Positions 35,833 through 46,000 of a stretch of DNA of 64,000 nt are shown here, piece by piece; the first letter of the stretch is position 1, and the number at the start of each line of letters is the position of its first letter. Source of the DNA: an uncultured Saprospiraceae bacterium. GTDB taxonomy: Bacteria; Bacteroidota; Bacteroidia; Chitinophagales; Saprospiraceae. Under the pieces are notes generated by a model. It was not told where the DNA came from. It searched no databases and saw nothing but the letters and a program-made list of their open reading frames with translations. The translations under genes were made by a program, and so were the position numbers. The stretch is taken from contig CALFUQ010000095.1 of the NCBI GenBank assembly GCA_937929885.1, positions 1 through 64,000 on the forward strand, in the 5' to 3' direction.

Positions 35833-37857
35833 ATGAATTTTTTATACCCTTCATTTCTTTGGGCACTCCTAGCTTTATTGATCCCAATAATTATTCATTT
35901 ATTCTATTTCAGGAGATTTAAGAAAGTCTATTTTACTAATGTCAAGTACCTCAAAGAAATTAAGGAGGAGACTAGTTCACGAAATAAGCTCAAGAATTTT
36001 TTGACGCTGCTAATGAGATTGCTGGCCTTAGCTTTCTTGATTTTCGCATTTGCACAGCCATACATCCCTCAAGGAGATAATATTAAAAAAGGAACCAAAG
36101 GCATTAGTCTGTTTGTAGATAATTCTTTTTCTATGAATGCACTTAGCAAGGATGTGCCACTAATTACTAAGGCGAAAGACAAAGCACGAGCAATCATAGA
36201 GGCATATTCTCCAGAAGATAAATTTCAGATACTTACCAATGATTTTGAAGGTCGACATCAAAGGATGGTTGACAAGGATGTGGCCATCTCTATGCTAGAG
36301 GAAATCGAAATCTCTCCAAGTGTAAAATCACTAAATCAGGTTATTAACAGACAAAAGCAGACACTCAACAGTCAGCTGATAGATCATGAGATTATCTATC
36401 TCCTTTCTGATTTTCAAGAGAGCATTACACAAATTGAAGGGATTACAGATACCCTTGCTGAGTATAACCTAATCCCGTTACAGTCCGTACAAGAGAAAAA
36501 CGTAAGTATAGATTCTTGCTGGTTTGAAGCACCTGTACCTATGCTTAACCAAGCCAACAAGGTTTATGCAAAACTGACGAACTATAGTGATGAAGCAGCA
36601 CAAAACATAAGGTTGTCACTAATCGAAAATGGACAGTCAAGACCACTAGGTTCTTTTGACATAGAAGCTAATAGCTCAATAGTACAAGACTTCAATTTAT
36701 CTATTCTAAAAACAGGGTGGCAAGAGATGCAGATTGAGATTTCTGATTATCCTGTGCAGTTTGATGATAAATATTTATTCGCTTATAACATAGATGAAAA
36801 AATCAATATTCTGATTTTGAATAGTAGCGCGTCTTCTAAATACCTTAACGCTGCATTTAATGGCTTAGACTATTTTCAAGTCAATAATCAAAATACAAAT
36901 CGTGTTGACTATGCCCAGTTTAAAAATTTTGACCTCATAATTTTAAATGACCTTAATACTTACAGCTCAGGACTAACAGCAGAATTAAAACAATATACAG
37001 ACGGCGGTGGCAATTTATTGATTTTCCCTGGTAGCTCACTTGATATCACTGCAGCTAATTATCTCACCAATCAATTAGGCATAAACAACTTCCAAGAGAA
37101 ATCAACTACGCCTAAAACTGTAGGGTCGATAAATACCGATGAATTTATTTTCAACAATGTATTTGAACGAACAGATCAAAATGTAAAACTCCCTACGGCA
37201 AGCACTAGCTACAGCTTAACTAACTTTCAACGAAGTGGTCAACAGAAACTACTCTCATTTAGAGATGGGAGTGCATATCTCGGTAAGTATACTAAAGGAG
37301 ATGGCAATGTATACCTCTGTGCATCACCTATAAATACTGAGATGAATGATTTAGTGAGAAATGCAGAAATCTTTATCCCTATGCTTTATAAAATGTCACT
37401 GTCTAGCGGTCGCAAGCAACAAATCGCATACACCATTGGCAAAGATGATTTGATAGAAGTAGAAGCATCAGATGTAGGAAGTGAAATACTTTATAAGATC
37501 AGTGGTGCTGAAGAGTTTATACCTGGCCAAGTTAGTAATGGAAACAAAAAACTACTAGACTTAAATGATAATATTACCGAAGCAGGTTTTTATGACCTAA
37601 AACTAGAGGATAAAAAACTAGGTGCATATGCATTTAACTTTAACAGGAAAGAATCAAATTTAAACTGTTATAACGTTGAAGAACTAGAAAGTAGATTTGG
37701 AGAAACAATGAATGTAATAGACCAAAGAGATGAGACTAGCTTAGCGAGTTTCGTAAGCTCTAAAGATAGCGGTACTGTCATGTGGAGATGGTGTATTATT
37801 TTGGTTTTGATTTTTCTTGGTATAGAAGCATTGCTACTTAGATTTTGGCAACGATGA
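35833..37857 (+). CDS. BatA-domain / VWA-like membrane protein
   Basis: This 674-residue protein has the aerotolerance-regulator (BatA) N-terminal domain with two membrane helices (LYPSFLWALLALLIPIIIHL and LLMRLLALAFLIFAFAQP). A von Willebrand A-like domain follows with an intact MIDAS start, DNSFS in SLFVDNSFSMNALS. Next is a glutamine-amidotransferase-like region (LIILNDLNTYSSGLTAELKQ, GGGNLLIFPG), and last a C-terminal membrane helix. Such proteins are conserved in Bacteroidota and precede the dihydroorotase-like gene, as here (20-bp gap). The function is not known. Confidence 0.85.
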   Translation: MNFLYPSFLWALLALLIPIIIHLFYFRRFKKVYFTNVKYLKEIKEETSSRNKLKNFLTLLMRLLALAFLIFAFAQPYIPQGDNIKKGTKGISLFVDNSFSMNALSKDVPLITKAKDKARAIIEAYSPEDKFQILTNDFEGRHQRMVDKDVAISMLEEIEISPSVKSLNQVINRQKQTLNSQLIDHEIIYLLSDFQESITQIEGITDTLAEYNLIPLQSVQEKNVSIDSCWFEAPVPMLNQANKVYAKLTNYSDEAAQNIRLSLIENGQSRPLGSFDIEANSSIVQDFNLSILKTGWQEMQIEISDYPVQFDDKYLFAYNIDEKINILILNSSASSKYLNAAFNGLDYFQVNNQNTNRVDYAQFKNFDLIILNDLNTYSSGLTAELKQYTDGGGNLLIFPGSSLDITAANYLTNQLGINNFQEKSTTPKTVGSINTDEFIFNNVFERTDQNVKLPTASTSYSLTNFQRSGQQKLLSFRDGSAYLGKYTKGDGNVYLCASPINTEMNDLVRNAEIFIPMLYKMSLSSGRKQQIAYTIGKDDLIEVEASDVGSEILYKISGAEEFIPGQVSNGNKKLLDLNDNITEAGFYDLKLEDKKLGAYAFNFNRKESNLNCYNVEELESRFGETMNVIDQRDETSLASFVSSKDSGTVMWRWCIILVLIFLGIEALLLRFWQR

Positions 37858-37877
37858 CTTCATATTAAATTACATAT

Positions 37878-39149
37878 ATGAGATTACTACTTAAAAAACT
37901 CACGGTCTTAGATAAAAACTCACCTCATCACCAAGAGAAAGTAAGTATCCTTATTGAAAATGGAATTATTACTAAAATTGGTAAGTCCATTCGAATAACT
38001 AAAAATGTAAAAACTGTAGAGTTTAAAAATGCCATTGCTTCTATCGGATGGTTAGATATAGGAACACAGATCGGGGAGCCAGGTTATGAGCATCGAGAAA
38101 CTTTAGAGACCGTAGCTGCTGCTGCAGCTAGAGGAGGGTTTACAGAGATTGCTTGCTTCCCAAACACTAAGCCCACTATTCACACAAAGTCAGAAGTACA
38201 ATACATAAAAAATAATACAAAAGAATCCATCGTCAACTTCCACCCTGTAGGTGCAGTGAGTAAGGACTGTCTGGGAGAAGAAATGTCAGACATGATTGAC
38301 CTCCACCATGCTGGAGCAATAGCATTTTCTGACGGTAGGCGCTCTATTCAGGATAATGGGATGCTCATGAGAGCACTAGACTATGTGAGATCTTTTAACG
38401 GCTTGATAATAAATCATCCCCATGACAAATCTATAGCACGAAATGGAATGGTACATGAAGGCATGATGAGTACATCGCTCGGAATACCTGGGATCGCTGA
38501 TATGTCTGAGTCCATACAAGTAGAAAGAGATCTCAGCTTAAGAAATTATACTGATTCCAAAATATTCGTTCATAACATCTCTTCTAAAGATTCAGTCCAA
38601 AAAATTAGATCAGCAAAAGCAGTAGAGAAGAAAAACGTATATAGCTCTGTACCTTATCTGAACTTAATATTTAATGATAGTGCAATCGAGCAGTTTGATG
38701 CTAATTATAAAGTGCTGCCTCCGCTTAGAGACGAATCTGACAGAACATCATTAATCGAAGGACTTAAGGACGGCACAATAGATTGTATAACAACAAATCA
38801 TAAACCAGTAGAAATAGAATCCAAACATTTAGAATTTTCTAGATCATCCTATGGCGCAATCGGGTTAGAGACTTGCTTTGCAGCCATCACAACACATCTT
38901 AAGAAAGCTCTGACCGTTAGACAAATCGTACAATCTTTAGCTTATAAATCGAGAGAAGCCATAGGACTTGCAATCCCGACTATAAATGTGGATGCACCTG
39001 CAAATATTACCATATTTGATCCAGACCAAGAATGGACTTATGATAAAAAATCGATCCGCTCTAAATCCTCGAATTCCCCATTCATCAATCAGACCTTTAC
39101 AGGTAAAGTGCTAGCTGTAGTTAATAACAAAAAATTTCAACAGTTCTAA
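37878..39149 (+). CDS. Dihydroorotase homologue, probably catalytically inactive
   Basis: This 423-residue amidohydrolase aligns with class I dihydroorotase throughout (EPGYEHRETLETVAAAAARG, PGIADMSESIQVERDLSL, FSRSSYGAIGLETCF). The metal-binding HxH after the first strand (normally DMHVHLREPG) is replaced by residues 60-69 DIGTQIGEPG. The catalytic Asp (normally ATDHAPH) is Asn307 in CITTNHKP. Two later metal His (INHPHDK, IFVHNIS) remain. It therefore looks like a pseudo-dihydroorotase, such as those that serve as structural partners of aspartate transcarbamoylase. It is co-directional with the BatA-like, DUF4199 and glycosyltransferase genes. Confidence 0.85.
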   Translation: MRLLLKKLTVLDKNSPHHQEKVSILIENGIITKIGKSIRITKNVKTVEFKNAIASIGWLDIGTQIGEPGYEHRETLETVAAAAARGGFTEIACFPNTKPTIHTKSEVQYIKNNTKESIVNFHPVGAVSKDCLGEEMSDMIDLHHAGAIAFSDGRRSIQDNGMLMRALDYVRSFNGLIINHPHDKSIARNGMVHEGMMSTSLGIPGIADMSESIQVERDLSLRNYTDSKIFVHNISSKDSVQKIRSAKAVEKKNVYSSVPYLNLIFNDSAIEQFDANYKVLPPLRDESDRTSLIEGLKDGTIDCITTNHKPVEIESKHLEFSRSSYGAIGLETCFAAITTHLKKALTVRQIVQSLAYKSREAIGLAIPTINVDAPANITIFDPDQEWTYDKKSIRSKSSNSPFINQTFTGKVLAVVNNKKFQQF

Positions 39150-39212
39150 TTGCTTCTTCAAGATTACATATTGCAATTATTGTGATATATTGAGTGTTCA
39201 AAACAGGTAACT

Positions 39213-39731
39213 ATGAATAACCCAGGAGTAAAAAATGGTCTTTTCTACGGAGCCGCTGCATGCATATTATATCTGCTTCTATATCTGATAAGTAAGCGAC
39301 TTATATTCTCTGTTAGTATCGGACTCATATTTGGAGTTGCAGTACCCATCTTTTTTATGGTTATGGCAGCTAGGCAAACTAGGAGTAATCAAGAAGGAAT
39401 TATGTCATTCGGTGAGGGTTTGACAGCTACATTTGTGACTTATGTCTTAGGTAGTTTTATAGCTACTATATTTACTTATGTCATGAGTAATGTTATAGAT
39501 CCTTCATTACTTGTCATCGAAAAAGAGGAGGCGATGAGCATGATGGAAAATATGTTTTCAACAATGGGAGCACCTGAAGATCAATTAGATTTAGTGAAAG
39601 AATCGATTGAAGATAGCTCTGATGTAGGACTTGGTATGACCTTAGCGGCTTGGGCATTTACTTTAATCATTCCTGGCTTTATATATGCTGCCATCACATC
39701 TGCTATCATGAAAAAAGATGCAACAGCCTAA
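39213..39731 (+). CDS. DUF4199 family membrane protein
   Basis: This 172-residue protein has four membrane segments at about residues 8-26, 30-50, 72-92 and 143-165. It has the family pattern GVKNGLFYGAAACILYLL and EGIMSFGEGLTATFVTYV, with an acidic loop around 105-135. DUF4199 is a Bacteroidota family without known function. The 6-bp gap to the glycosyltransferase gene suggests translational coupling. Confidence 0.85.
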   Translation: MNNPGVKNGLFYGAAACILYLLLYLISKRLIFSVSIGLIFGVAVPIFFMVMAARQTRSNQEGIMSFGEGLTATFVTYVLGSFIATIFTYVMSNVIDPSLLVIEKEEAMSMMENMFSTMGAPEDQLDLVKESIEDSSDVGLGMTLAAWAFTLIIPGFIYAAITSAIMKKDATA

Positions 39732-39737
39732 TTCTTC

Positions 39738-40685
39738 ATGTTAGATATCTCAGTCATAGTCCCCCTTCTGAACGAAGAAGAATCTCTTCCCGAATTAATG
39801 GAATGGATAGATGTGGTGATGGAAAAATCTTCCTTTAGCTATGAAGTGATTTTCGTTGATGATGGGAGTAAGGATAAGTCCTGGGAAGTGATCGAAAATC
39901 TATCCAATAAATACTCTACGGTAAAAGGCGAGAAGTTTAGAAGAAATTATGGCAAGTCTGCGGCGCTCAGTGTAGGTTTTGATCGAGCAGAAGGTAACGT
40001 TGTAATTACAATGGATGCAGACTTACAAGATAGCCCAGAAGAGATCCCAGAGCTATACAGGATGATAACAGCTGACGGATACGATCTAGTATCAGGTTGG
40101 AAGAAGAAGCGACATGATCCAATAGGCAAGCGATTACCTTCTAAATTTTTTAATGGCGTCACTAGAAGAATAAGTGGCATCTCACTGAATGATTTTAACT
40201 GTGGACTCAAGGCTTACAAGAAAGATGTTGTCAAAAACATCGAAGTCTATGGTGAAATGCATAGATACATTCCTGTTATATCTAAATGGGCTGGTTTTGA
40301 CAAGATCGGTGAAAAGGTGGTTGCTCATCAAGCAAGAAAATATGGCTCTTCCAAATTTGGATTGGAAAGACTAGTTAATGGGTTTTTAGATTTAATGTCG
40401 ATAACCTTTGTTGGAAAGTTTGGTAAACGACCGATGCACTTCTTTGGTGCTCTGGGTACTTTGTTTATTGTTATCGGTTTTTGTATCCTCCTCTTTTTAA
40501 GTATCGAAAAACTCTTTTACAATACAGGAGGGATTGCTACTCGTCCACTATTCTATTTTGGGATACTTACTTTAATCGTTGGTACTCAATTATTCGTAAC
40601 AGGATTCTTGGCGGAGCTAATTACGAGAAATTCTCCTGAAAGAAATGATTACAAGATTGAAAAATCGATTGGGGAAACAGCTTAA
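39738..40685 (+). CDS. Family 2 glycosyltransferase, polyprenyl-phosphate sugar type
   Basis: This 315-residue GT-A enzyme resembles GtrB/ArnC/DPM1, which load a sugar onto undecaprenyl phosphate. Motifs are ISVIVPLLNEEESLPEL, VIFVDDGSKDKSWEVI, GDP-sugar/metal site ITMDADLQDSPEEIPEL and the acceptor region DFNCGLKAYKKDV. Two C-terminal membrane helices follow (about residues 230-250 and 270-295). It follows the DUF4199 gene. Its stop overlaps by 4 bp the stop of the convergent epimerase gene. Confidence 0.92.
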   Translation: MLDISVIVPLLNEEESLPELMEWIDVVMEKSSFSYEVIFVDDGSKDKSWEVIENLSNKYSTVKGEKFRRNYGKSAALSVGFDRAEGNVVITMDADLQDSPEEIPELYRMITADGYDLVSGWKKKRHDPIGKRLPSKFFNGVTRRISGISLNDFNCGLKAYKKDVVKNIEVYGEMHRYIPVISKWAGFDKIGEKVVAHQARKYGSSKFGLERLVNGFLDLMSITFVGKFGKRPMHFFGALGTLFIVIGFCILLFLSIEKLFYNTGGIATRPLFYFGILTLIVGTQLFVTGFLAELITRNSPERNDYKIEKSIGETA

Positions 40686-41683
40686 TTTAAGTTCCTCAAA
40701 GCCTTCTCATAGACTCTTGTTAGGCCTTCTTTTAAACTAATTTTCGGGGTCCACTTTAATTTACTTTCTGTAAAGCTAGTATCACAGTATCTCGAGAACG
40801 CACCCACAGGCTTATCTAAAAGCTGCTTTATCTCAGGATTATAACCTGCAATCTCGCAGTAGGCTTTTATAATCTCTTTAAAATTAGTCAGCACACCACT
40901 TCCAATATTAATCGCAGTACCGTCTTTAATTTTATCTAATGCTAGAAGCATCACATCGATAACATCGTCTATGTGCACAAAGTCTCTGCCTTGCTCTCCC
41001 GTACCCCACACCTCGACAGGATCTTCCTTGCGAGCTACTCGTGCTGCTATCGCAGGAAGTGGGTAATCTGTTTCTTGATCCTCTCCATAACCAGAAAACG
41101 GCCTGATACATGCAACTGACAGCCCATAATGAGAATGAGCAATCTTAGCTAATAGCTCACCCGTAACCTTAGACCAACCATAAGTCATATCAGGCAAGCC
41201 AATAGTTTTGAGATTTATATCAGTCTCTATAAGCGCTTTATTATTCTCTTTAGTTTGAATTGCTACAGGATATGCAGCGCTTGAACTTGGATAAAGAATT
41301 CTTTCAGGTTTATGCTTACTTGCCCAATAAAACAACTCAGCATCGATCGATAAATTCAAAGCAATTTTCAGTGGGTCTCCATCTATCACCGACCTCCCTC
41401 CTACTATCGCAGCGAAATGAAAGACATCACTAAATTTTATAGCATTAAGTCTATGATTAGAGTCATCTACTTCTTTAATAAAATCTCTAACATCTTGGTG
41501 ATAAAATAAAACACGTCCACCCTCAATAACACCACTGCCCTCAATTGAAAGCCATTCATTAGGCGCTCTTCCTTTGGTCAAATCATCTACCAGAACTAAC
41601 GTATCGTTACTATCTGCTAGCAATCTCTTTGTCAGGTTTCTGCCAACAAACCCACAGGCTCCAGTAATTAAATGGTATTTCAT
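40682..41683 (-). CDS. NAD-dependent epimerase/dehydratase (extended SDR)
   Basis: This 333-residue protein has the Rossmann motif HLITGACGFVGRNLTKRL, FHFAAIVGGRSVIDGDP, the SSSAAYP serine region, the catalytic YGWSK, and RPFSGYGEDQETDYPLPA. Later motifs are GRDFVHIDDVIDVML and NIGSGVLTNFKEI. It probably epimerises, dehydrates or decarboxylates a nucleotide-diphosphate sugar for surface glycans. The exact substrate is not clear. It is convergent with the glycosyltransferase. Confidence 0.9.
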   Translation of the reverse strand: MKYHLITGACGFVGRNLTKRLLADSNDTLVLVDDLTKGRAPNEWLSIEGSGVIEGGRVLFYHQDVRDFIKEVDDSNHRLNAIKFSDVFHFAAIVGGRSVIDGDPLKIALNLSIDAELFYWASKHKPERILYPSSSAAYPVAIQTKENNKALIETDINLKTIGLPDMTYGWSKVTGELLAKIAHSHYGLSVACIRPFSGYGEDQETDYPLPAIAARVARKEDPVEVWGTGEQGRDFVHIDDVIDVMLLALDKIKDGTAINIGSGVLTNFKEIIKAYCEIAGYNPEIKQLLDKPVGAFSRYCDTSFTESKLKWTPKISLKEGLTRVYEKALRNLN

Positions 41684-41787
41684 TAATGATTTATTAAAAA
41701 AGGATTGTTATTTGTATTTATTAACGAGAAAATTGAGCTTTACAGATACAAAGAATCGATTTCTTTATTTAGTAGATATTACCTGAG

Positions 41788-42351
41788 ATGATTAGACTAA
41801 GAATTATATATGTTATCCTTACTTTGGCTATAGCCCAACATGGATTTAGCCAAGAGAATAATAATTATTACTTAGTAGAATTCGAAAAATTTACGCCTCC
41901 TGTAAAAGATGTGATCAGAGCATTTGAAACTCGCCCTGCTACCCCATTCATGGCATCTGATATCTATGGTAATGAAAGATACTTAGGAGACTATAAAGGG
42001 AAAAAAGTATTGCTTTGGTTTTGGAGTATAGATGATGGTCTAAGCATCAGCCAGATAGCAATGCTAAACGATATACAGGCCAGCTTTAGAGATGAGTTAC
42101 AAATTGTCTCTTTTGGGATGGAAGACAAAGAACCTCTTGCGGCATTTAGAAAAATTAATCCTATAGATTTTCCGATCATGCCAAAGGGGAAAATATTTGG
42201 CCAGGCAGCATACGCTGCAGATTTAGGGTTAGGAAGATTATTTTTAATCGATGAGAAAGGGATTATCCAAAAGGTTTTCCCAAGGATAGCCTTTGAAAGT
42301 AATTTTACCGATTCTTTCAAGTTTGTCAGAGATATGATCCGAAGTATCTAA
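41788..42351 (+). CDS. Secreted thioredoxin-fold (redoxin-like) protein without active-site cysteines
   Basis: This 187-residue protein has a signal peptide (LRIIYVILTLAIAQHGFSQ). A ResA/AhpC-like domain follows: TPFMASDIYGNERYLGDYKGK, VLLWFWSIDDGLSISQIAML, FGMEDKEPLAAFRKINPI, GLGRLFLIDEKGIIQKVFPR. Where ResA has W-C-x-x-C, this protein has WFWSIDDG, so it cannot do thiol-disulfide exchange by that site. It lies 43 bp upstream of queE. Confidence 0.78.
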   Translation: MIRLRIIYVILTLAIAQHGFSQENNNYYLVEFEKFTPPVKDVIRAFETRPATPFMASDIYGNERYLGDYKGKKVLLWFWSIDDGLSISQIAMLNDIQASFRDELQIVSFGMEDKEPLAAFRKINPIDFPIMPKGKIFGQAAYAADLGLGRLFLIDEKGIIQKVFPRIAFESNFTDSFKFVRDMIRSI

Positions 42352-42394
42352 CAAGCATCTTTCCTTCCTTTTCTCTTTCTTTGTTATCGCAAAT

Positions 42395-43024
42395 ATGTAC
42401 TCAGTAAAAGAAATCTATTTTACATTTCAAGGTGAAGGCTTCCATACAGGTAGGCCCGCAGTGTTCTGCAGATTCAGCGGCTGTAATCTCTGGACTGGCA
42501 GAGAAGAAGATCGTGCAGAGGCAATTTGTAAATTTTGTGATACTGATTTCTGGGGAACCGATGGTGTAGAAGGTGGCAAGTATGAACTTGATGCACTTGT
42601 TACAAAATGCAAAAATATATGGAATCAAGATTTTGATCAAAAGCCATATATTGTTTTCACTGGAGGAGAGCCTGCTCTGCAATTAGATGAACCATTAGTC
42701 GCAGCGTTTCAAAAAGAAAATTTCGAAGTAGCAATTGAAACTAATGGCACTTTAACTCTACCGAGTAATATAGATTGGATTTGTATGAGTCCTAAAGCTA
42801 ATACTGACCTGGTAGTAACAAAAGGTAGCGAACTCAAAGTCGTCTTTCCGCAGAATGGTATTGATCCTAAAGATTTTGAAGATTTTGAATTTGATCACTA
42901 CTTTTTACAACCTATGGACTCCCCAACCAAGGATGAGAATACTGTAGAGGCTATTAAATATTGTAACCTGAATCCGAAGTGGAAAATCAGCTTACAGACA
43001 CATAAGCTATTGAATATACCTTAG
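42395..43024 (+). CDS. queE: 7-carboxy-7-deazaguanine synthase QueE
   Basis: This 209-residue radical SAM enzyme makes 7-carboxy-7-deazaguanine in queuosine biosynthesis. N-terminal IYFTFQGEGFHTGRPAVFCR precedes the cluster motif from GCNLWTG to CKFCDTDF. The spacing is Cys-X14-Cys-X2-Cys rather than the usual CX3CX2C, as is known for one QueE subtype. IVFTGGEPALQLD and AIETNGTLTLP are the SAM-binding motifs. It is convergent with the large helicase gene, with a 4-bp stop overlap. Confidence 0.92.
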   Translation: MYSVKEIYFTFQGEGFHTGRPAVFCRFSGCNLWTGREEDRAEAICKFCDTDFWGTDGVEGGKYELDALVTKCKNIWNQDFDQKPYIVFTGGEPALQLDEPLVAAFQKENFEVAIETNGTLTLPSNIDWICMSPKANTDLVVTKGSELKVVFPQNGIDPKDFEDFEFDHYFLQPMDSPTKDENTVEAIKYCNLNPKWKISLQTHKLLNIP

Positions 43025-46000
43025 GTAATTTCTACTCTACTGCAAGCTGCAATCAATTCTCGGTATACTGGGTTGACACTCAAGATCTTTTCATTTCCAA
43101 CTAATATCAATTGTTCTTTTGCTCTCGTAAGCGCGACGTTAAGTTTACGATCTATCCCTTCTGATGAAAGCGAGATCATTCTGTTAAGCTGATTAATCTG
43201 ATTCATGCAGAAGGAAATAATAATCACATCTTTAGCTCCTCCCTGAAAACGCTCAACAGTATCTATCACCACCATGGATTCATCTATTCCATGTCCTTTA
43301 AGACGAGATTGGATATTTGCAATCTGAGCTCTAAATGGTGTTATAACGCCTACACTCCTATCTTTTAGACAACCATTTTTTTCAAATAGGATCTGTAAAT
43401 TCTTTATAAGCTTGGCAACCTTCTCAGCTTCATCATGATTAGTTTTTATCTGGAGGTCATGCTCATCTACTTTTGCATCTATGAAGATTAATCTATCAGA
43501 AGCAAGCTGAGGATATTCGCCAGTCGGCTTAAGTGCTAACGATTCTCGTAGTCGAGTAACTTTATCGATCGTTTTCAAATTGCCATCATAAAAGTTATCA
43601 TTTGGAAATTCCATGATGTCCTGATGCATCCTTCCTTGATGTGTTAACTGTCCGATCGCCCAGTCCCATCCTTGAGATAGACATCTTAAGTATAATCGCT
43701 CAAAAAGTGAATTAGACATATTCGTTAATCCTAAATCAATAAGTCTATCATCATTTACTTTTGCCTCTAACTTACTTTGTCTGACAACTGCTGGCAATTG
43801 CTTATGATCTCCTATCAAAACAACCTTACTAAATCGAGTAAGAAACCCAACTAGAATTGGCTCCAGCAATTGAGAAGCTTCATCGATTATTATCCGATCA
43901 AAACTGATGAGATCAAATAGTTCAGTTTTGCCAAGCATGGAAGAAACCGTCCCTACGTATATCCTCTTACTCTCTAGGACAGCTCTCAAATCCTTACGGT
44001 TACTCACATTCCTGATACTCTCGTCTAGCAAATTATCAATGAATTCCTCACTGATAGAATACCTAGAACCCACCCTAATGAAACGGTCTTTAAAAGCGGA
44101 GCTAATAGCTACTAACGCTTGACAGATTTCATCTACTGCTTTATTAGTATAGGCTAAAAGCAGTAAGTTTTCCGAAGTATTTTCAAATAGATATGCAACT
44201 AGATGTTTGACCATAATACTGGTCTTACCAGTACCTGGAGGACCCCACAAAAGATAATAATCTTCGCTATCAAGTATCTCGCCCATAATCTGCTTTTGCT
44301 CAGCAGTCATTTCATCAGATAGTTGATATTCGTTGTTAGTTGTTTTATTTGGTTGTATTCTCGTGAGCCATAAATCTCTTTTTCGTTTGATGCTAGAGGA
44401 GAACTCAAACAAACTTCTAGTCATTTTGGTATAACCAGTATCGAGGGTATCATGATCAATGTGCCAATACTTATGCTTCCTGAAAATGCTATAGTTTTTT
44501 TGTTTGCTTCGCAGTCTAACCACAACTTCATTATCATTGTTTTCTAGAAGAGTACACTTAAAAACTTGAGTGTGTAGCGCTGACTGTGGGCTGCCTAGTT
44601 CTGGATACAAGACACCGATATCCCCTACTCTAAAGTTGCTAAGCTTCATCGTAAGCTTCGACTTTTTAAATACTAGTTGAGGTACTGCATCATCCGTCAG
44701 ATTAGAAGTGATTTCTAAGTCATTGAGAATATTAAAGTTTTCCTTTTTCTCTTCTATTGTATTTTCCCAAATGCCTGATAGTCCATTGATATAATTAATC
44801 TGTTGCTGCCCAATTTTTGATAAGCGTTGTTCTCTAGCTATGAATGCTGTGAAGTGATTAAAGTAACTTTTCTCTTTAGCATCTAACTGGCCATAGTTTT
44901 TTTCAAACTGCTCTACATCTCTTTTTTCGAATCCACTAATTTTTTTGAATTTATCAACTTTAATAAAATCTAGAATATTATGAATCTTATCATTATCAAG
45001 TTGTTCCAGTGATTTATTATATACTATTATTTCGTTTCTAATTCTTATCGATTCCTTTTGCTTGAGCTTTACTGCTGGCGCATATCTTAGGGATTGATCG
45101 CTTTCTTTAGAATACAGGATATAGCTATCCACTAAGATTTTTTTATCTAAAGCAGATTTTATAAGTAGGTCATAAAGTAAGGTCTGTACATAATGCTTCT
45201 CACTCAACCCGTATACATTAGCCCTAAAAGCCTTTCCGCTCTTAAGCTCCACGATAGTTGCTTTAGATCCGCCCTCATCATGACGTAGAAGATCAAGCCT
45301 CCCTTGGATACCGTAGCTGGGAGAATAAAAAGCAGGTTCTAGATAAGTATTGCTGTGAGTAATCCCTTGACTTACAAAGTCATTACTAATTACCTTTTTA
45401 AGATTAGAATAATGCAACTTTAAATCTGATATAAGCTCTATGATTTTAGCATTATCATACATCGCAAATAAGAGAGGATGCAACTGGAAGAGCTGTTTCT
45501 TTATCTCGCTAAACTCCATAGTCGGGTCTGCCACTAATTCGTCTAACATATGGTTAGCAATATTACCTACAAGCAATGGCGTCGAAAAAGCAGAAGGTAA
45601 AAATCTACGTAGCAAAGAAATCCTAGTCATAGATGCATCTTGCTTATAGGCCTCTGCCACTGCTGTCACATCTACTAGATAAGATGGCTCTATCACAATT
45701 ATACCAGGTATAAAGTATCCATCCTGATCCACCTCAATCTCATGCAGATAAAAATTTATAGGTAGCGCACCCAACTTTACTATTGACCTTATACTTTTTG
45801 TATAAATTTCATTTTTATGTGGAATGTTATATCTCGCAACTACTTTCTCGTGAGGAGTTATCGTGGTGTAACCTTTTATAAGGTGCTCCTCTAAATCCAC
45901 ATCAAGGACAAGTATTTCAGCATGACTTATAAATGATTTTAGCTCATCTTTTTTACGAATAACCAGTGAAACATCTAAAATCGCCTTCCAATCTGCTATC

